From Multifurca ochricompacta (Eukaryota; Basidiomycota; Agaricomycetes; Russulales; Russulaceae): a stretch of 40,963 nucleotides of DNA. Of the stretch, positions 29,590 to 39,419 are shown piece after piece. Where the stretch lies: the NCBI GenBank assembly GCA_022496185.1, contig WTXG01000303.1, positions 1 to 40,963 of the forward strand, written 5' to 3'. Each line of letters opens with the position of its first letter. Positions within the stretch are counted from its first letter, which is position 1. The notes beneath the pieces were generated by a model, which saw only the letters and a program-made list of their open reading frames with translations, ran no database searches and was not told where the DNA came from. The translations under genes and the position numbers were made by a program.

Positions 29590-30825
29590 CTAGAAACGAC
29601 TCGTACCATCATCATCCTGTACCAGCTCTAGATAGTCATCGGCTACATTACAATCGTCCATCTGATACGTCTCCAGTTCCTGCGGGCATGCGTGGGTGCG
29701 GAGGAAGCTGTACGGGCCGCGCTGACCACAGGCGCGGCACAAGTCGTAGACGGGGCAGTCGATTTCTTTATGCCCGGCGTTGTGTCGGAGGCATTTGCCG
29801 CACCAGCCTGACGGATTGTTGATTGTCAGGGCCACCCCTACACGTCGAAAGATACAATGCCGGCTCCAGTGTAAATTGCTGCGGCAGTGTCGACACCACT
29901 TGCGGTTGAGAGGGCAGTTCCAACTAATGTGATACTTGCTATCACAACGCCAGCAGGTTTCCCCGCGCAGGTTCTCGTGCAACCGTGGCATCTCGAGTCG
30001 GTTCGGCAGCAGTGTCGGGGCGGCTCCCAGTGTATGAGGAGGGAGAGGTCGTGCATAGGTGTCGGCGTACCTTTCGGCGATCGTCTGATACGCATCTCCC
30101 GCCTCTAACCTTTTCCTGATCTCAACAATCTCCTGCTCCAGCTGGAACATCCCATTCATCAATCTTGCCATCATCTTCGCGTGTTCCTTGTACTGTTGAT
30201 TCAGTGTCCTCCGCAGGGTGATGTTCTTTCGCAACCTCATAACTTCTGCCTTGAGACGTGGCAATCTCATGTCGTTCAACACCTCGTCGATCGCGAAGGC
30301 ACGACAGTCTTCCGCAGCAAGATGTCCCAACTGTTCGTCGGTCAGTGTGTGATGAAGTCGTCCCGTATACCTTTCTTCCAAGTAAACCGGGGCCCCATAC
30401 ACCAGCCCATCCTTTCTCATACATCCCGCCACGTCCATCCCTCCATTCGTGTAGTAGATGTACTTGGCGATGGCCTTGGAGCCATCTGCCATCGTGATCT
30501 CCAGCGGGAAATACATCGACGAGTTGGGATTGTTGGGGATGAAGGGGAACTCGGGGGCCTCGTCATCGATCTCCCCGTTGAGTAAGTCGTTGGGGTGGGG
30601 CTCTTCGCAGTGGGTAAAATCGTCGTTCGGGTTCGGGGATTGGGTTTTGACTCGGGCTTCGGCAGCGTCGTAGTCGATGGGGGAAGAGGGACGAGAGGAG
30701 GGGTGAGCGGAGGGGAAGTTCTCGACGACAGTCATCGGGGAGGCGAAGGCGTCGACGGCAGCAGAGGCAGCAATGAAAGACATGATAGAGGATTCGGTGG
30801 TGGTAGTAATTTGCTGGGAGGGCAT
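29590..30825 (-). CDS. Element E 3' ORF: coiled-coil, four-zinc-knuckle protein (411 aa)
   Basis: Intact copy, 36 nt after the pol stop. The start is the ATG at 30825 (MPSQQITTT); MSF at residue 15 is a possible alternative and matches the D homologue. Residues 1-110 are Pro/Ser-rich and acidic. Residues 120-155 hold the conserved KYIYYTNGG and VYGAPVYLEE block. About 185-245 is a Leu/Arg/Glu-rich coiled coil. CCHC knuckles are at 291-304 and 311-324 (CX2CX4HX4C), a longer one at 342-357 (CX2CX6HX4C), and a fourth Cys/His group at 363-380. The tail is acidic. Gag already has a knuckle, so this is a second knuckle protein. I do not recognise a named family. Confidence 0.9.
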   Translation of the reverse strand: MPSQQITTTTESSIMSFIAASAAVDAFASPMTVVENFPSAHPSSRPSSPIDYDAAEARVKTQSPNPNDDFTHCEEPHPNDLLNGEIDDEAPEFPFIPNNPNSSMYFPLEITMADGSKAIAKYIYYTNGGMDVAGCMRKDGLVYGAPVYLEERYTGRLHHTLTDEQLGHLAAEDCRAFAIDEVLNDMRLPRLKAEVMRLRKNITLRRTLNQQYKEHAKMMARLMNGMFQLEQEIVEIRKRLEAGDAYQTIAERYADTYARPLPPHTLGAAPTLLPNRLEMPRLHENLRGETCWRCDSKYHISWNCPLNRKWCRHCRSNLHWSRHCIFRRVGVALTINNPSGWCGKCLRHNAGHKEIDCPVYDLCRACGQRGPYSFLRTHACPQELETYQMDDCNVADDYLELVQDDDGTSRF

Positions 30826-30861
30826 ATACTGGGGAATCGTCCGGGATTGAACTACTTCCTT

Positions 30862-33800
30862 TTAACTATTCCTGGGTGCGTCTGGATGTCAGTCATGGAA
30901 CTCCGAGATAAGGGCTGGGGCAAAGATATCCCGGCTGGTTCCCATGAATTGTCAGAGGCTGGGAATCCCTTCCACTTGATCAGGTAATACAGTTTGCGCC
31001 CTCAGCCTTGCCGTTTGGAATCCAGAATACGTTCTACTTCCCACTCTTCTTCTCCATCGATAAGGTCAGGTGGGGGTCTCGAGAAGTTCTTCCCATGCAG
31101 AGGTGTTTCCTTGTAGGGCGTAAGCAGTCTAGCATGGAAAACTGGGTGAATGCGCCATGTAGGGGGGAGTTCGAGTTGGTATGACACGTCTGACAGCTTC
31201 CTTGTTATCTTGAAAGGTCCGTGACGTCGGGGCGCTAACTTGGCGGTTGGGTGTGACGTGTGAATTTCTTCCCTTCCAACCACACTAGGTCATTGGTCCG
31301 ATAAGGTGTGAACTTGTGGACTTCTCGGCTAGGGTCTTTTGCGCCTTTAGAAGGTTTTCATTGGCCATTTCCTAATCTCTCCCATTGGTCGATATGCCGT
31401 GTGACTGAAGGAACGTTCGTCGGCTTTCCTGTCCATGTGGCTTGGGCATCCATCCCATGATGAGTGAGAAGGGAATGCTTCGTGGTGCCATTGGGCCAAG
31501 ATTGTGGGCAAACTCCGCTGTTGCTAGCCAGTCCGCCCAATCGTCCTGTCGTCCGTTGCACCAGAATCGAAGATACTGTTCGAGCCATTGGTTTGTCCTT
31601 TCCGACTGTCCGTCTGTCTGTGGGTGATACGCTGTGGAGATGTTCTGGGCGATATTCAACGTTTTACAGAGTGCTCGAGCGAACGCGGACGTGAAGCGTG
31701 GGTCGCGGTCTGAGATGATCTTTTCAGGGAGGCCATAGTGTCTGTAGACGTGATCCAGGTAAAGTTTGGCTACTCCTTCTGCTGTAATGGACTCTTTGCA
31801 GGGTATAAACAGCGCCGCTTTTGAACAGTCATGATCGGTGATGGTCAGGACTGTGTCGAAACCTCTGGAAATGGGGAGTTTGACGATGAAATCCATGGCA
31901 ATAGTCTGGAATGGTCGTGAGGCTGTTGGCGTGATTGGGAATGGTGCCGGTGGTTGCGGGTGCATGTTTACTTTGTTGGCTTGGCAGTCTGCGCACCCTT
32001 CACATATTCCTCTACATCCTTTTTCATGTTTGGCCACCAGTAGTCGCGTTTGGCAAGAGCGTAAGTGTTGGCAATACCGGGGTGCCCGCAGAAGGGAGGT
32101 CGTGGTGAAAATGGATCACCCCCCTCTTAATGTTGTCGCCACCGGTGACAACGAGTCGGTCTCCGTCCTTCCACCACAGGCCGTCAATCTTTTTCAGGTT
32201 GTGTGCATCGGCCCATGCTTCGCATAACTGCTGATTCATGTTTTGGGATACTTGGGCCCATAGATCCATATCATGAAGACTGACAACCGCCGTCTTTGCA
32301 AAGACCTCTTCGGGGAGCACTGTGACATTAGTGTTATCCTCCCCGTCATTGTTCAATCCGGTCGTCGCGATAGTGCGTCAGCTCGTGCATTGCGACTTCC
32401 TGCGATGTGTTTGAGTATGAAGTTGTATTCTTCCAACTCTAAGACTTCGCGAGTGACTGTCTGCTGATCTTGTGGGGTTCTTTCCAGTACAGTAGATTGG
32501 AATGATCGGTGTGAATATAGTTTTGTGCGGAGTCCCGCTAGGTATGGTCGCCAATGTCGCAGCGCTTTCACGATAGCCAGTAATTCCCTGTCCCAAATGT
32601 CATAATTTCGTTCCGCTGGCGAGAATGTCTCTGAGTAAAAGGCCACAGGGTGAAGGAGTCCCGCTGTGTCCCGCTGATTCAATACGGCGCCATTTGCAAA
32701 GTGGATGCATCGACCTCAGTTCGAAAGGTTTTTGCAATCTGGTTGTAACAGGACCGGTTCTGAGCCAATAATGTCACGGATTTGTTCAAAGGCGGTTTGG
32801 TGCTCTTCTGTCCAATGCCAGGGGACATCTTTTTTCAGTAATCCGTTCAGCGGTTGAGCGATTCCTGAGAAACCTCGGACAAAGCGTCGATAGAAATTAC
32901 AGAATCCGATGAACGATCGCACGTCCTTGACACATGTAGGCACTGGCCATTCCCGGATTCCTTGCACTTTTACGGGGTCCATGCGGACCTGTCCTCCTTC
33001 TAATATGACTCCCAGGTATTCCACACTTGGTTGTTCGAACGAGCACTTGGCGGGTTTGAGGTATAAGTCGTGTTCGTGTAGGATATCCAGCACCTGATGT
33101 ACTCGCTTTCGATGATGGGTCAGATCGTTCCCAGTAGCTACCAGTATGTCGTCCATGTAAACCACCACTTCGCCAGTAAGAATGAGGTCACGGAATATAT
33201 GGTTCATCATTGATTGGAAAGTGGCAGGGGAGTTAGTGAGGCCAAAGAACATGACGTTCGGTTCGAAAAGTCCCTGATTGGTTTTAAAAGCCGCTTTACA
33301 TTGATCCCCTTCTTTGATCCGAATGTTGTTGTAACCCCATCGGACGTCCATCTTGGAAAACAGAGATTTATCCCTCATGGTGTCAATGAGTTCAGAGATA
33401 AGTGGCAAGGGGTAGGCGTTCTTCACAGTGTAGGCGTTTATCCGTCGGTAATCTTGAACAGGTCGAAGTTTGCCGTCTTCTTTTAATGAAGAAGAATGGC
33501 GATGCGTAGGGTGACTTCGATGGGCGGATGTATCCTTTTGCCAGATGTTCCTCAAGGAATGCCGTGAGCGCGGTCTGTTCTGCCTGTGACAATGGGTAGA
33601 TTTTACAATCTATCGCTGATGGGGTGTCGGGTATGAAGTCAATAGCATGATCCCATGGTCGTGCAGGGGGAAAACGTTGCGATTCCTCCTCCGAGAACAC
33701 TTTCCAGTGTCGATGGTATTCTGCTGGCACCACTTCTCGAATGTCCTTTCCGCATGTCCCTCTACTGCTTTCTGCGCGAGCTCGGATGCTTTGGTGACGA

Positions 33801-34320
33801 AGCAGTTTCCTGAGCTCTCCTCGTCTACTTCTGCCCTGTGCACCACGGAGTGTCGGACTGTGTAATCATACCCTATGATGTGATGAGCACAGGGTAGAAG
33901 TCCTTATCCATTGTCGCATCGCCCCAGTTGATCTTTGGTTCGAATGCGGCAAGCCAGGGATATCCCAAGACAAATCTTCTCCGCCTAGGTTAGTGACTAG
34001 GAAGCGTATGACTTTCGTCCTTTCTCCCACTTGGACATTGAGGTTGGTATAATGCGTGATTTTTCCAGCCCGGTTGGCGGTCCCGTCAATATTCCAGATA
34101 TTCTTTTCCTGGGGTAGTGCCAGCATTCCTAGTCCCATGGTCTTCACCATCCGCGGGCTGATGAAGTTGTCGGTAGCTCCTGAGTCAACAGGATGTCGCG
34201 ATCGGCCGTTCTCTGTGCAGTTTCGAAATGTACTGGTATTTTCAACGATTTGAAGCGACTAGTGTACACAGAGGTTACATGTAATGCTCGTGCCCAGGCC
34301 GATGGGGTTGAGCCGATCAA
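30862..34320 (-). pseudogene. pol: Element E pol, many single-base deletions
   Basis: All pol domains are recognisable: protease, reverse transcriptase ([28 protein letters not shown]), RNase H (DRELLAIVKAL), integrase (AMDFIVKLP, SDRDPRF, QTDGQSERTN) and chromodomain (EWEVERILDSK). The frame is broken repeatedly by 1-bp losses. Examples lie in the protease motif near 34191, near 33975 and 33740, in a G-run near 30930, and near 31265, 31370, 31500, 32000 and 32090. Almost all are deletions and many fall in short homopolymers, while the flanking gag and 3' ORF are clean. A local consensus-quality problem is therefore a serious alternative to true decay. Confidence 0.92.
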
Positions 34321-34326
34321 AAATCC
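34317..34326 (-). promoter_or_regulatory. Gag-pol overlap, candidate -1 frameshift site (E)
   Basis: GGATTTTTGA on the coding strand: gag ends GAT TTT TGA, and pol continues TTG ATC GGC in the -1 frame. Confidence 0.55.
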
Positions 34327-35816
34327 TTCTTTGCGAATGCCTTTTCTACCAGGATGGCTCGCACTTCCTCACTTTCTTTCATCATATTCGTCCATATCTC
34401 CTGTGCCTTTTCTTCTTTTGTCCTTTTGTCGACGGTCGGTGGGTTGTTTTGAACTGGTTTGACCACCGCTTCCACCGCTCGCACCCCCTTTTTTGGGCAT
34501 TCTCTAGACATGTGTCCTTGCGCCTTGCAGCGAAAGCACCTTCCTTCCTTCATTAATGTCTGCCTTTCGTCTTCCGTGAGTGCAACCCGGGCTCTGGTTC
34601 TGTCAGCAGAGGTGTCCATGGCGTTTGGATCCCTCTGACTAGTGTGGGCAGGCTTGACCCCGAAGGCGGCCTTCCACTGGTCGCGGGTCTTTCCTTTCTT
34701 TGTGTCGACCCCAAAACGCGTCTGGAAATCGAGGTAATCTTGCTGCTGTCGGCGGGCAGCATCGACCCATGTATCCCAATCGTGGGGATGATGAAATTGG
34801 ATGATGTTTTTCACCAGGGGGTTGGGCAGTCCCTGAGAGAAGAGGTCCAGTGTGGCCTCCTCGTCGGTGTCGTAGCCGGCCCTGTTGGCCAAGCTTCTGA
34901 ACTTGGCTACATAAGCGTCAAGCTCTCCCTTTTCCATCCTGAGAGACTTAAGCTCTCGGGCAGCCTTCTGCTTGGCCTGCCCATCTGTAAACGCATCCTT
35001 GAATCGCTGGGCAATAGTCTCCCAAAGCCCTTCACTAGTGGTGCGACGACCGCTTTCAATTTGTTCGTTCAACCATTCCAATTGTTCCATGGTCCAGTCG
35101 TCCACAGCCTCCCCTCGGATCAGAGAAAGGAAGAGGTTGGCTCGCTGGAAGGGGTTGATGATCTGGGGGACGTCATGATTGAAGTTTTTAAAGGTCGTGA
35201 ACTCCAGCATAAACTTCTTGCTTTGTGACCGGTCCCCAGTAAACGTTTGGGGAAGTACTCCCGACAATCGTCCCGATGGTGGGGGAATGTTGGGTGGTAA
35301 CACGGCCGGCGGGGGAGGAACTGGGTCTGGGAGCTGGGCGGCGATAGTAGACATATTTTGGTAAAACGGGGTGACGGTGTCGGTGGATTGTATTGAAATC
35401 TGGGGAGTTGTCAAAGCAGGGGCTCTGGACGTGACAACTGCGGGTGCAACTGGGGTTGTAGTCGACGCTAATACCAGTGCTTCTTCACTATGTTCTTCTA
35501 CGTACTCTTCTGGTTCGGAGTCCGTAACAATGGCCAGGGGATTCTCCCTCCACGGTCCTAATCCAAATTCAGGTGGGGCGGGTCCTGTAGTAACCCAAGA
35601 GTGTCGGCTGTCCGAATATCGGATACGATACCAAACTCTCTTTTTGTCGTCGTATTCTACCGGTTGGTATCTTCCGTCGTGATAGACGTAGTATCCAAAC
35701 TCGGACTCAAAATCTTTCCAGGTGGCAGAGCCAAGTACTTGCTGTGAAAGATCAGGCTCGTCCCTTCGTTCGATGGGTTCTTCTTTAAACAGGGTCTGAC
35801 TGCGGCTGGAAGCCAC
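34317..35816 (-). CDS. gag: Element E Gag, intact (499 aa)
   Basis: Structural polyprotein that should form the cytoplasmic virus-like particle and package the element's RNA. It starts MASSRSQTLF, about 20 nt after the 5' LTR. Residues 31-90 form an aromatic-rich region (FGYYVYHDGRYQPVEYDD, HSWVTTGPAPPE) of unknown role, conserved in C, D and F. Residues about 95-185 are an acidic then Pro-rich linker. Residues 185-370 are the capsid domain (FMLEFTTFKNFNHD, DDWTMEQLEWLNEQ, NPLVKNIIQFHHP). The CCHC knuckle CFRCKAQGHMSREC is at 427-440. The stop overlaps pol. It is the only complete gag in the window. Confidence 0.94.
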   Translation of the reverse strand: MASSRSQTLFKEEPIERRDEPDLSQQVLGSATWKDFESEFGYYVYHDGRYQPVEYDDKKRVWYRIRYSDSRHSWVTTGPAPPEFGLGPWRENPLAIVTDSEPEEYVEEHSEEALVLASTTTPVAPAVVTSRAPALTTPQISIQSTDTVTPFYQNMSTIAAQLPDPVPPPPAVLPPNIPPPSGRLSGVLPQTFTGDRSQSKKFMLEFTTFKNFNHDVPQIINPFQRANLFLSLIRGEAVDDWTMEQLEWLNEQIESGRRTTSEGLWETIAQRFKDAFTDGQAKQKAARELKSLRMEKGELDAYVAKFRSLANRAGYDTDEEATLDLFSQGLPNPLVKNIIQFHHPHDWDTWVDAARRQQQDYLDFQTRFGVDTKKGKTRDQWKAAFGVKPAHTSQRDPNAMDTSADRTRARVALTEDERQTLMKEGRCFRCKAQGHMSRECPKKGVRAVEAVVKPVQNNPPTVDKRTKEEKAQEIWTNMMKESEEVRAILVEKAFAKKDF

Positions 35817-35822
35817 GATGAG

Positions 35823-35833
35823 AGACTTGACTT
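35823..35833 (-). promoter_or_regulatory. Self-primer binding site of element E, one CpG change
   Basis: Coding strand AAGTCAAGTCT two bases after the 5' LTR; the other elements have AAGTCGAGTCT. The single difference is a CpG transition, so the complement to the LTR 11-mer (36059-36069) is 10 of 11. Confidence 0.65.
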
Positions 35834-35835
35834 GA

Positions 35836-36416
35836 TGTTATGTCCAGTGTGAGACGTTCTGCACGACTTGTGCGACAGCTTTGTGCGTGAGTTCAGATAA
35901 GAGGTCAATAGGGCCTCTTGGAGTCACGATGGAAGAGTCAAAGTCAACGGGGCTGTTCCCGAGTGACGATGTTGAGCGGAAAAGTGCCAAAAGCACTGAG
36001 ACGATCGAGTCAGAGGTTTCAAGGGGAAGTCCAGAAGACAAACACTGATGTATTCAATAAGTCGAGTCTGAGGTCTACAAGGTAGTTACAGCGGACTTAT
36101 ATACGTAATCGAGTGGGCGTCTATAGATAAGATAACGGAGTCAAGTGGGCCCGAATATACGAAAGCGGTGGGCGTAAAGCCTGGCTTCTGATAGGGAATT
36201 AAGTAAGTGTCCGGTCGTAAAGATAAGGGATAAGCGATAAGGGAAACCAATCATAAGTAAAGCGAAGTAAACAGAAACAAAGTCAGTCACGGGAAGGGAG
36301 GAGGGCACGTGAGGGATCCCACGATGGAGACGTGATCTGGTAATGTAAAGTGGGCGGCAAGGAAGGGTTGTCGTTAGGTAGAAAGAAGAATACGGGCAAA
36401 GATGGGGTTCGTAACA
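35836..36416 (-). repeat. 5' LTR of element E (581 bp)
   Basis: Same length as the 3' LTR; plus-strand start is TGTTATG, a CpG change of TGTTACG. Core promoter on the minus strand is TATATAAG at 36096-36103 with AGACTCGACTT at 36059-36069, 34 nt apart. Followed by the duplication gattg. Confidence 0.95.
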
Positions 36417-36421
36417 GATTG

Positions 36422-39413
36422 GCCAATTCCTGTATTTCCTCCCATTGGCTGATACATTGTGTCACAGATGGTACGTTCATGGGTTTGTCTGTCCATGTGG
36501 TGCGGGGGTTCCATCCCATAATAAGGGAGAAGGGAGTGGCTTTCATTGTCCCATTCGGCCAGCTGTTATGCGCAAACTCAGCCGTTGCTAGCCATTCTGC
36601 CCAGTCGTCTTGTCGTTCATTACACCAGAATCGAAGATATTGCTCCAGCCATTGATTCGTTCGTTCTGACTGTCCATCCGTCTGGGGGTGATACACAGTG
36701 GAAATGTTCTGTTGAATATCGAGACGTTTACAGAGGGCCCAGGCGAACATGGAGGCAAACCGTGGGTCTCGGTTGGAAATGATCTTCTGTGGTAATCCAT
36801 AATGATGGTAGACGTGGTCCAGGTAGAGTTTCGCAACTCCTTCTGCTGATATTGTCTCATTACAGGGGATGAAGAGGGCAGCTTTCGAGCAGTCATGGTC
36901 CATGATGGTGAGTATCGAGTCGTATCCTTGTGATTGTGGGAGTTTGACAATGAAGTCCATGGCGATGGTCTGGAAGGGAGCTGTTGTAATTGGCGTAATG
37001 GGTGAAAGTGCCGGTGGTCTTGGGTGAGTGTTTACTTTGTTTGCCTGGCATTCTGCGCATCCTTTGACATAGGCTTCGACATCCTTTTTCATGTTTGGCC
37101 ACCAGTAATCTCGTTTGGCGAGGGCGTAGGTGTTTGCGATGCCTGGGTGTCCTGCAGAGGGAAGGTCATGGTGAAAATGAATCACCCCCCTCTTAATGTT
37201 GTCACCACCGGTGACAACCAATCGATCACCATCCTTCCACCAGAGGCCATCTTTCATCTTTATGTTGTGTGGCTCTGCCCAGGATTTGCACAGTTCCTGG
37301 TTCATGTTTTGCGTCACTTGGGCCCATAGATCCATGTCATGGAGGCTGACAACAGCGGTTTTCGCAAAGACATCTTCCGGTAGAACGACGATGTTGTCGT
37401 TGTCATTTTCTCCTTCGTCTCATCCAGTTGGTCTAGACAGGGCATCAGCTCGTGCATTACAAGCTCCAGGTAGGTGCTTGAGTGTGAAGTTGTACTCCTC
37501 AAGCTCCAAGACTTCTCACGCTATCTGTCAACTGATCTTATGCGGTTCTCTCCAATACAGAAGGTTGGAATGGTCTGTATAGATGATGGTTTTGTGCGGA
37601 GATCCAGCCAAATAGGGCCGCCAATGTCGTAGTGCTTTAATGATAGCTAACAGTTCCCTGTCCCAAATGTCATAATTCCTTTCTGCTGGCGAGAATGTTT
37701 CCGAGTAGAATGCGACGGGGTGAAGAATCCCTCCAGCATCTCTTTGTGATAAAACTGCACCATTTGCGTACATGGAGGCGTCCACCTCCAGTTCAAAGGG
37801 GTTGGCCAAGTCGGGTTGGATGAGGACTGGTTCCGAACTAATAATTTCTTTAATCCGGTCAAATGCATTCTGTTGTAATTCGTCCCAGTGCCAGAGTACG
37901 TCCTTCTTTAATAAATCATTCAGTGGTCGGGCGATGGCTGAGAATCCCTTGACGAAGCGTCGGTAGAAATTGCAAAATCCAATGAATGATCTGACATCCT
38001 TGGTACACTGAGGGACGGTCCATTCTCGGATGCCTTGAACTTTCACAGGATCCATGCGCACTTGCCCCCTTCGAGGATGACACCTAGATATTCAACGGTT
38101 TTTTGTTCAAAGGTGCATTTGGCAGGTTTCAGGTAGAGGTCATGCTTCGCCAGGATTTCTAATACTTCATGGACTCGGGCTCAGTGGTGGTGAATGTCGT
38201 CTTTTGTGGCTACCAGGATATCATCCATGTATACCATGACCTCCTCTGTAAGGATGAGATCTCGGAAAATGTGATTCATCATGGCCTGGAAGGTTGCCGG
38301 TGAATTTGTCAGGCCGAAGAACATGACGTTGGGTTCGAAGAGTCCTTGGTTGGTCTTGAAGGCGGCTTTTGGCTGATCGCCTTCTCAGATGCGAATGTTA
38401 TTATATCCCCAACGAACGTCCATTTTTGAAAACAGAGCCTTATCACGCATTTTGTCGATGATTTCCAAGATGAGAGGGAGTGGGTAGTTGTTTTTCACCG
38501 TGAGTTCGTTAATCCGTCTGTAATCCTGCACCGGTCGTAGTTTCCCATCCTTCTTTTTGATAAAAAAGAAGGGTGACGCATAAGGCGAGTTTGAGGGTCG
38601 TATATATCCTTTCGCCAAGTGTTCTTCTAGGAAGGTAGAGAGCGCTTCCCTTTCCGGCTGTGACAGGGGGTAGATTTTACAATCTACTGATCGCGGGGCG
38701 TCTGGGACGAAGTCGATAGCATGGTCCCAAGGTCGAGAGGGAGGGAAACGTTGTGATTCTTCCTCTGAAAAGACCTTCCAATGTCAATGATATTCTGTCG
38801 GGACTATTTCTTCAAACGTTTTCTTGGGGTTCTTCTGGGCCTCTGCCTGGGCCAGTTCTGATGATTTCGTAACATAACAATACACCTGATCCACAGGCTC
38901 TACATCACTCCAGGTGACAGCCAATCCCATGACAATGGGGTGTTGTGCAGCATAGTCGTATCCGAGGGACGTAATGATGACGGGATAAAAATCTTTATCC
39001 ATGGTGGCTTCTGCCCAGTTGATTTTGGGTTCGAATGCTGCCAGCCATGGGTATCCCAGGACCATATCCTCCTCCCCTAGGTCTGTGATGAGGAAGCGAA
39101 GCTGCTTTGTTCGCTCTCCCACCTGTACTTCTAAATCACAGCAATGTGTGATTTTCCCAGCTTTGTTAGCTGTTCTGTCTATGTTCCAAATGTTTTTCTC
39201 CTGGGGAAGTAACTGTGTCCCCAACCCTAACGTCCTCTGAAGTCGTTGACTAATGAAGTTGTCTGTAGCTCCAGAGTCAATCAATATTCGTCTGTCGGCC
39301 GTCTTCTGTTTGGTTTCAAAATGTACTGGTATTTTTAATGACTTGAAACGACTAGTGTACACAGAAGTTACATGGAGTGCTCTTGCCCAGGCCGATGGGG
39401 TCAAGCCGATCAA
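36422..39413 (-). pseudogene. pol: Element D pol 5' part: protease to integrase core
   Basis: Starts at the -1 gag overlap. Domains in order: protease (ILIDSGATDNF), reverse transcriptase, RNase H (LEVDAS, DRELLAIIKAL, YTDHSN), integrase zinc finger (HFHHDLPSAGHPG, CAECQ) and core (AMDFIVKLP, Asp in SNRDPRF, Glu in QTDGQSERTN). The frame runs up to the insertion of E. Stops are TGA at 38784-38786, 38385-38387, 38181-38183, 37528-37530, 37516-37518 and 37420-37422, and there is a 1-bp deletion near 38070. Five of the TGA codons stand where paralogues have Arg or a CGN-like codon; the last is shared with C. The protein continues at 28977 and below. Confidence 0.93.
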
Positions 39414-39419
39414 AAATCC
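39410..39419 (-). promoter_or_regulatory. Gag-pol overlap, candidate -1 frameshift site (D)
   Basis: GGATTTTTGA on the coding strand, identical in position and sequence to the junctions of C, E and F. Confidence 0.55.

Larger units (their letters stand above)
28978..36416 (-). mobile_element. Gypsy element E (family I), full length, 7439 bp
   Basis: Two 581-bp LTRs and all internal parts, flanked by the perfect 5-bp duplication gattg. By eye the LTRs differ at seven positions, all CpG transitions. Gag and the 3' ORF are intact, but pol carries many single-base deletions. It is inserted in the integrase of D, in the same orientation. Confidence 0.96.

Noticed and set aside
29590..30825. Envelope-like protein for the 3' ORF
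   Set aside because: No signal peptide, no transmembrane segment, no glycosylation-rich ectodomain; zinc knuckles and a coiled coil instead.
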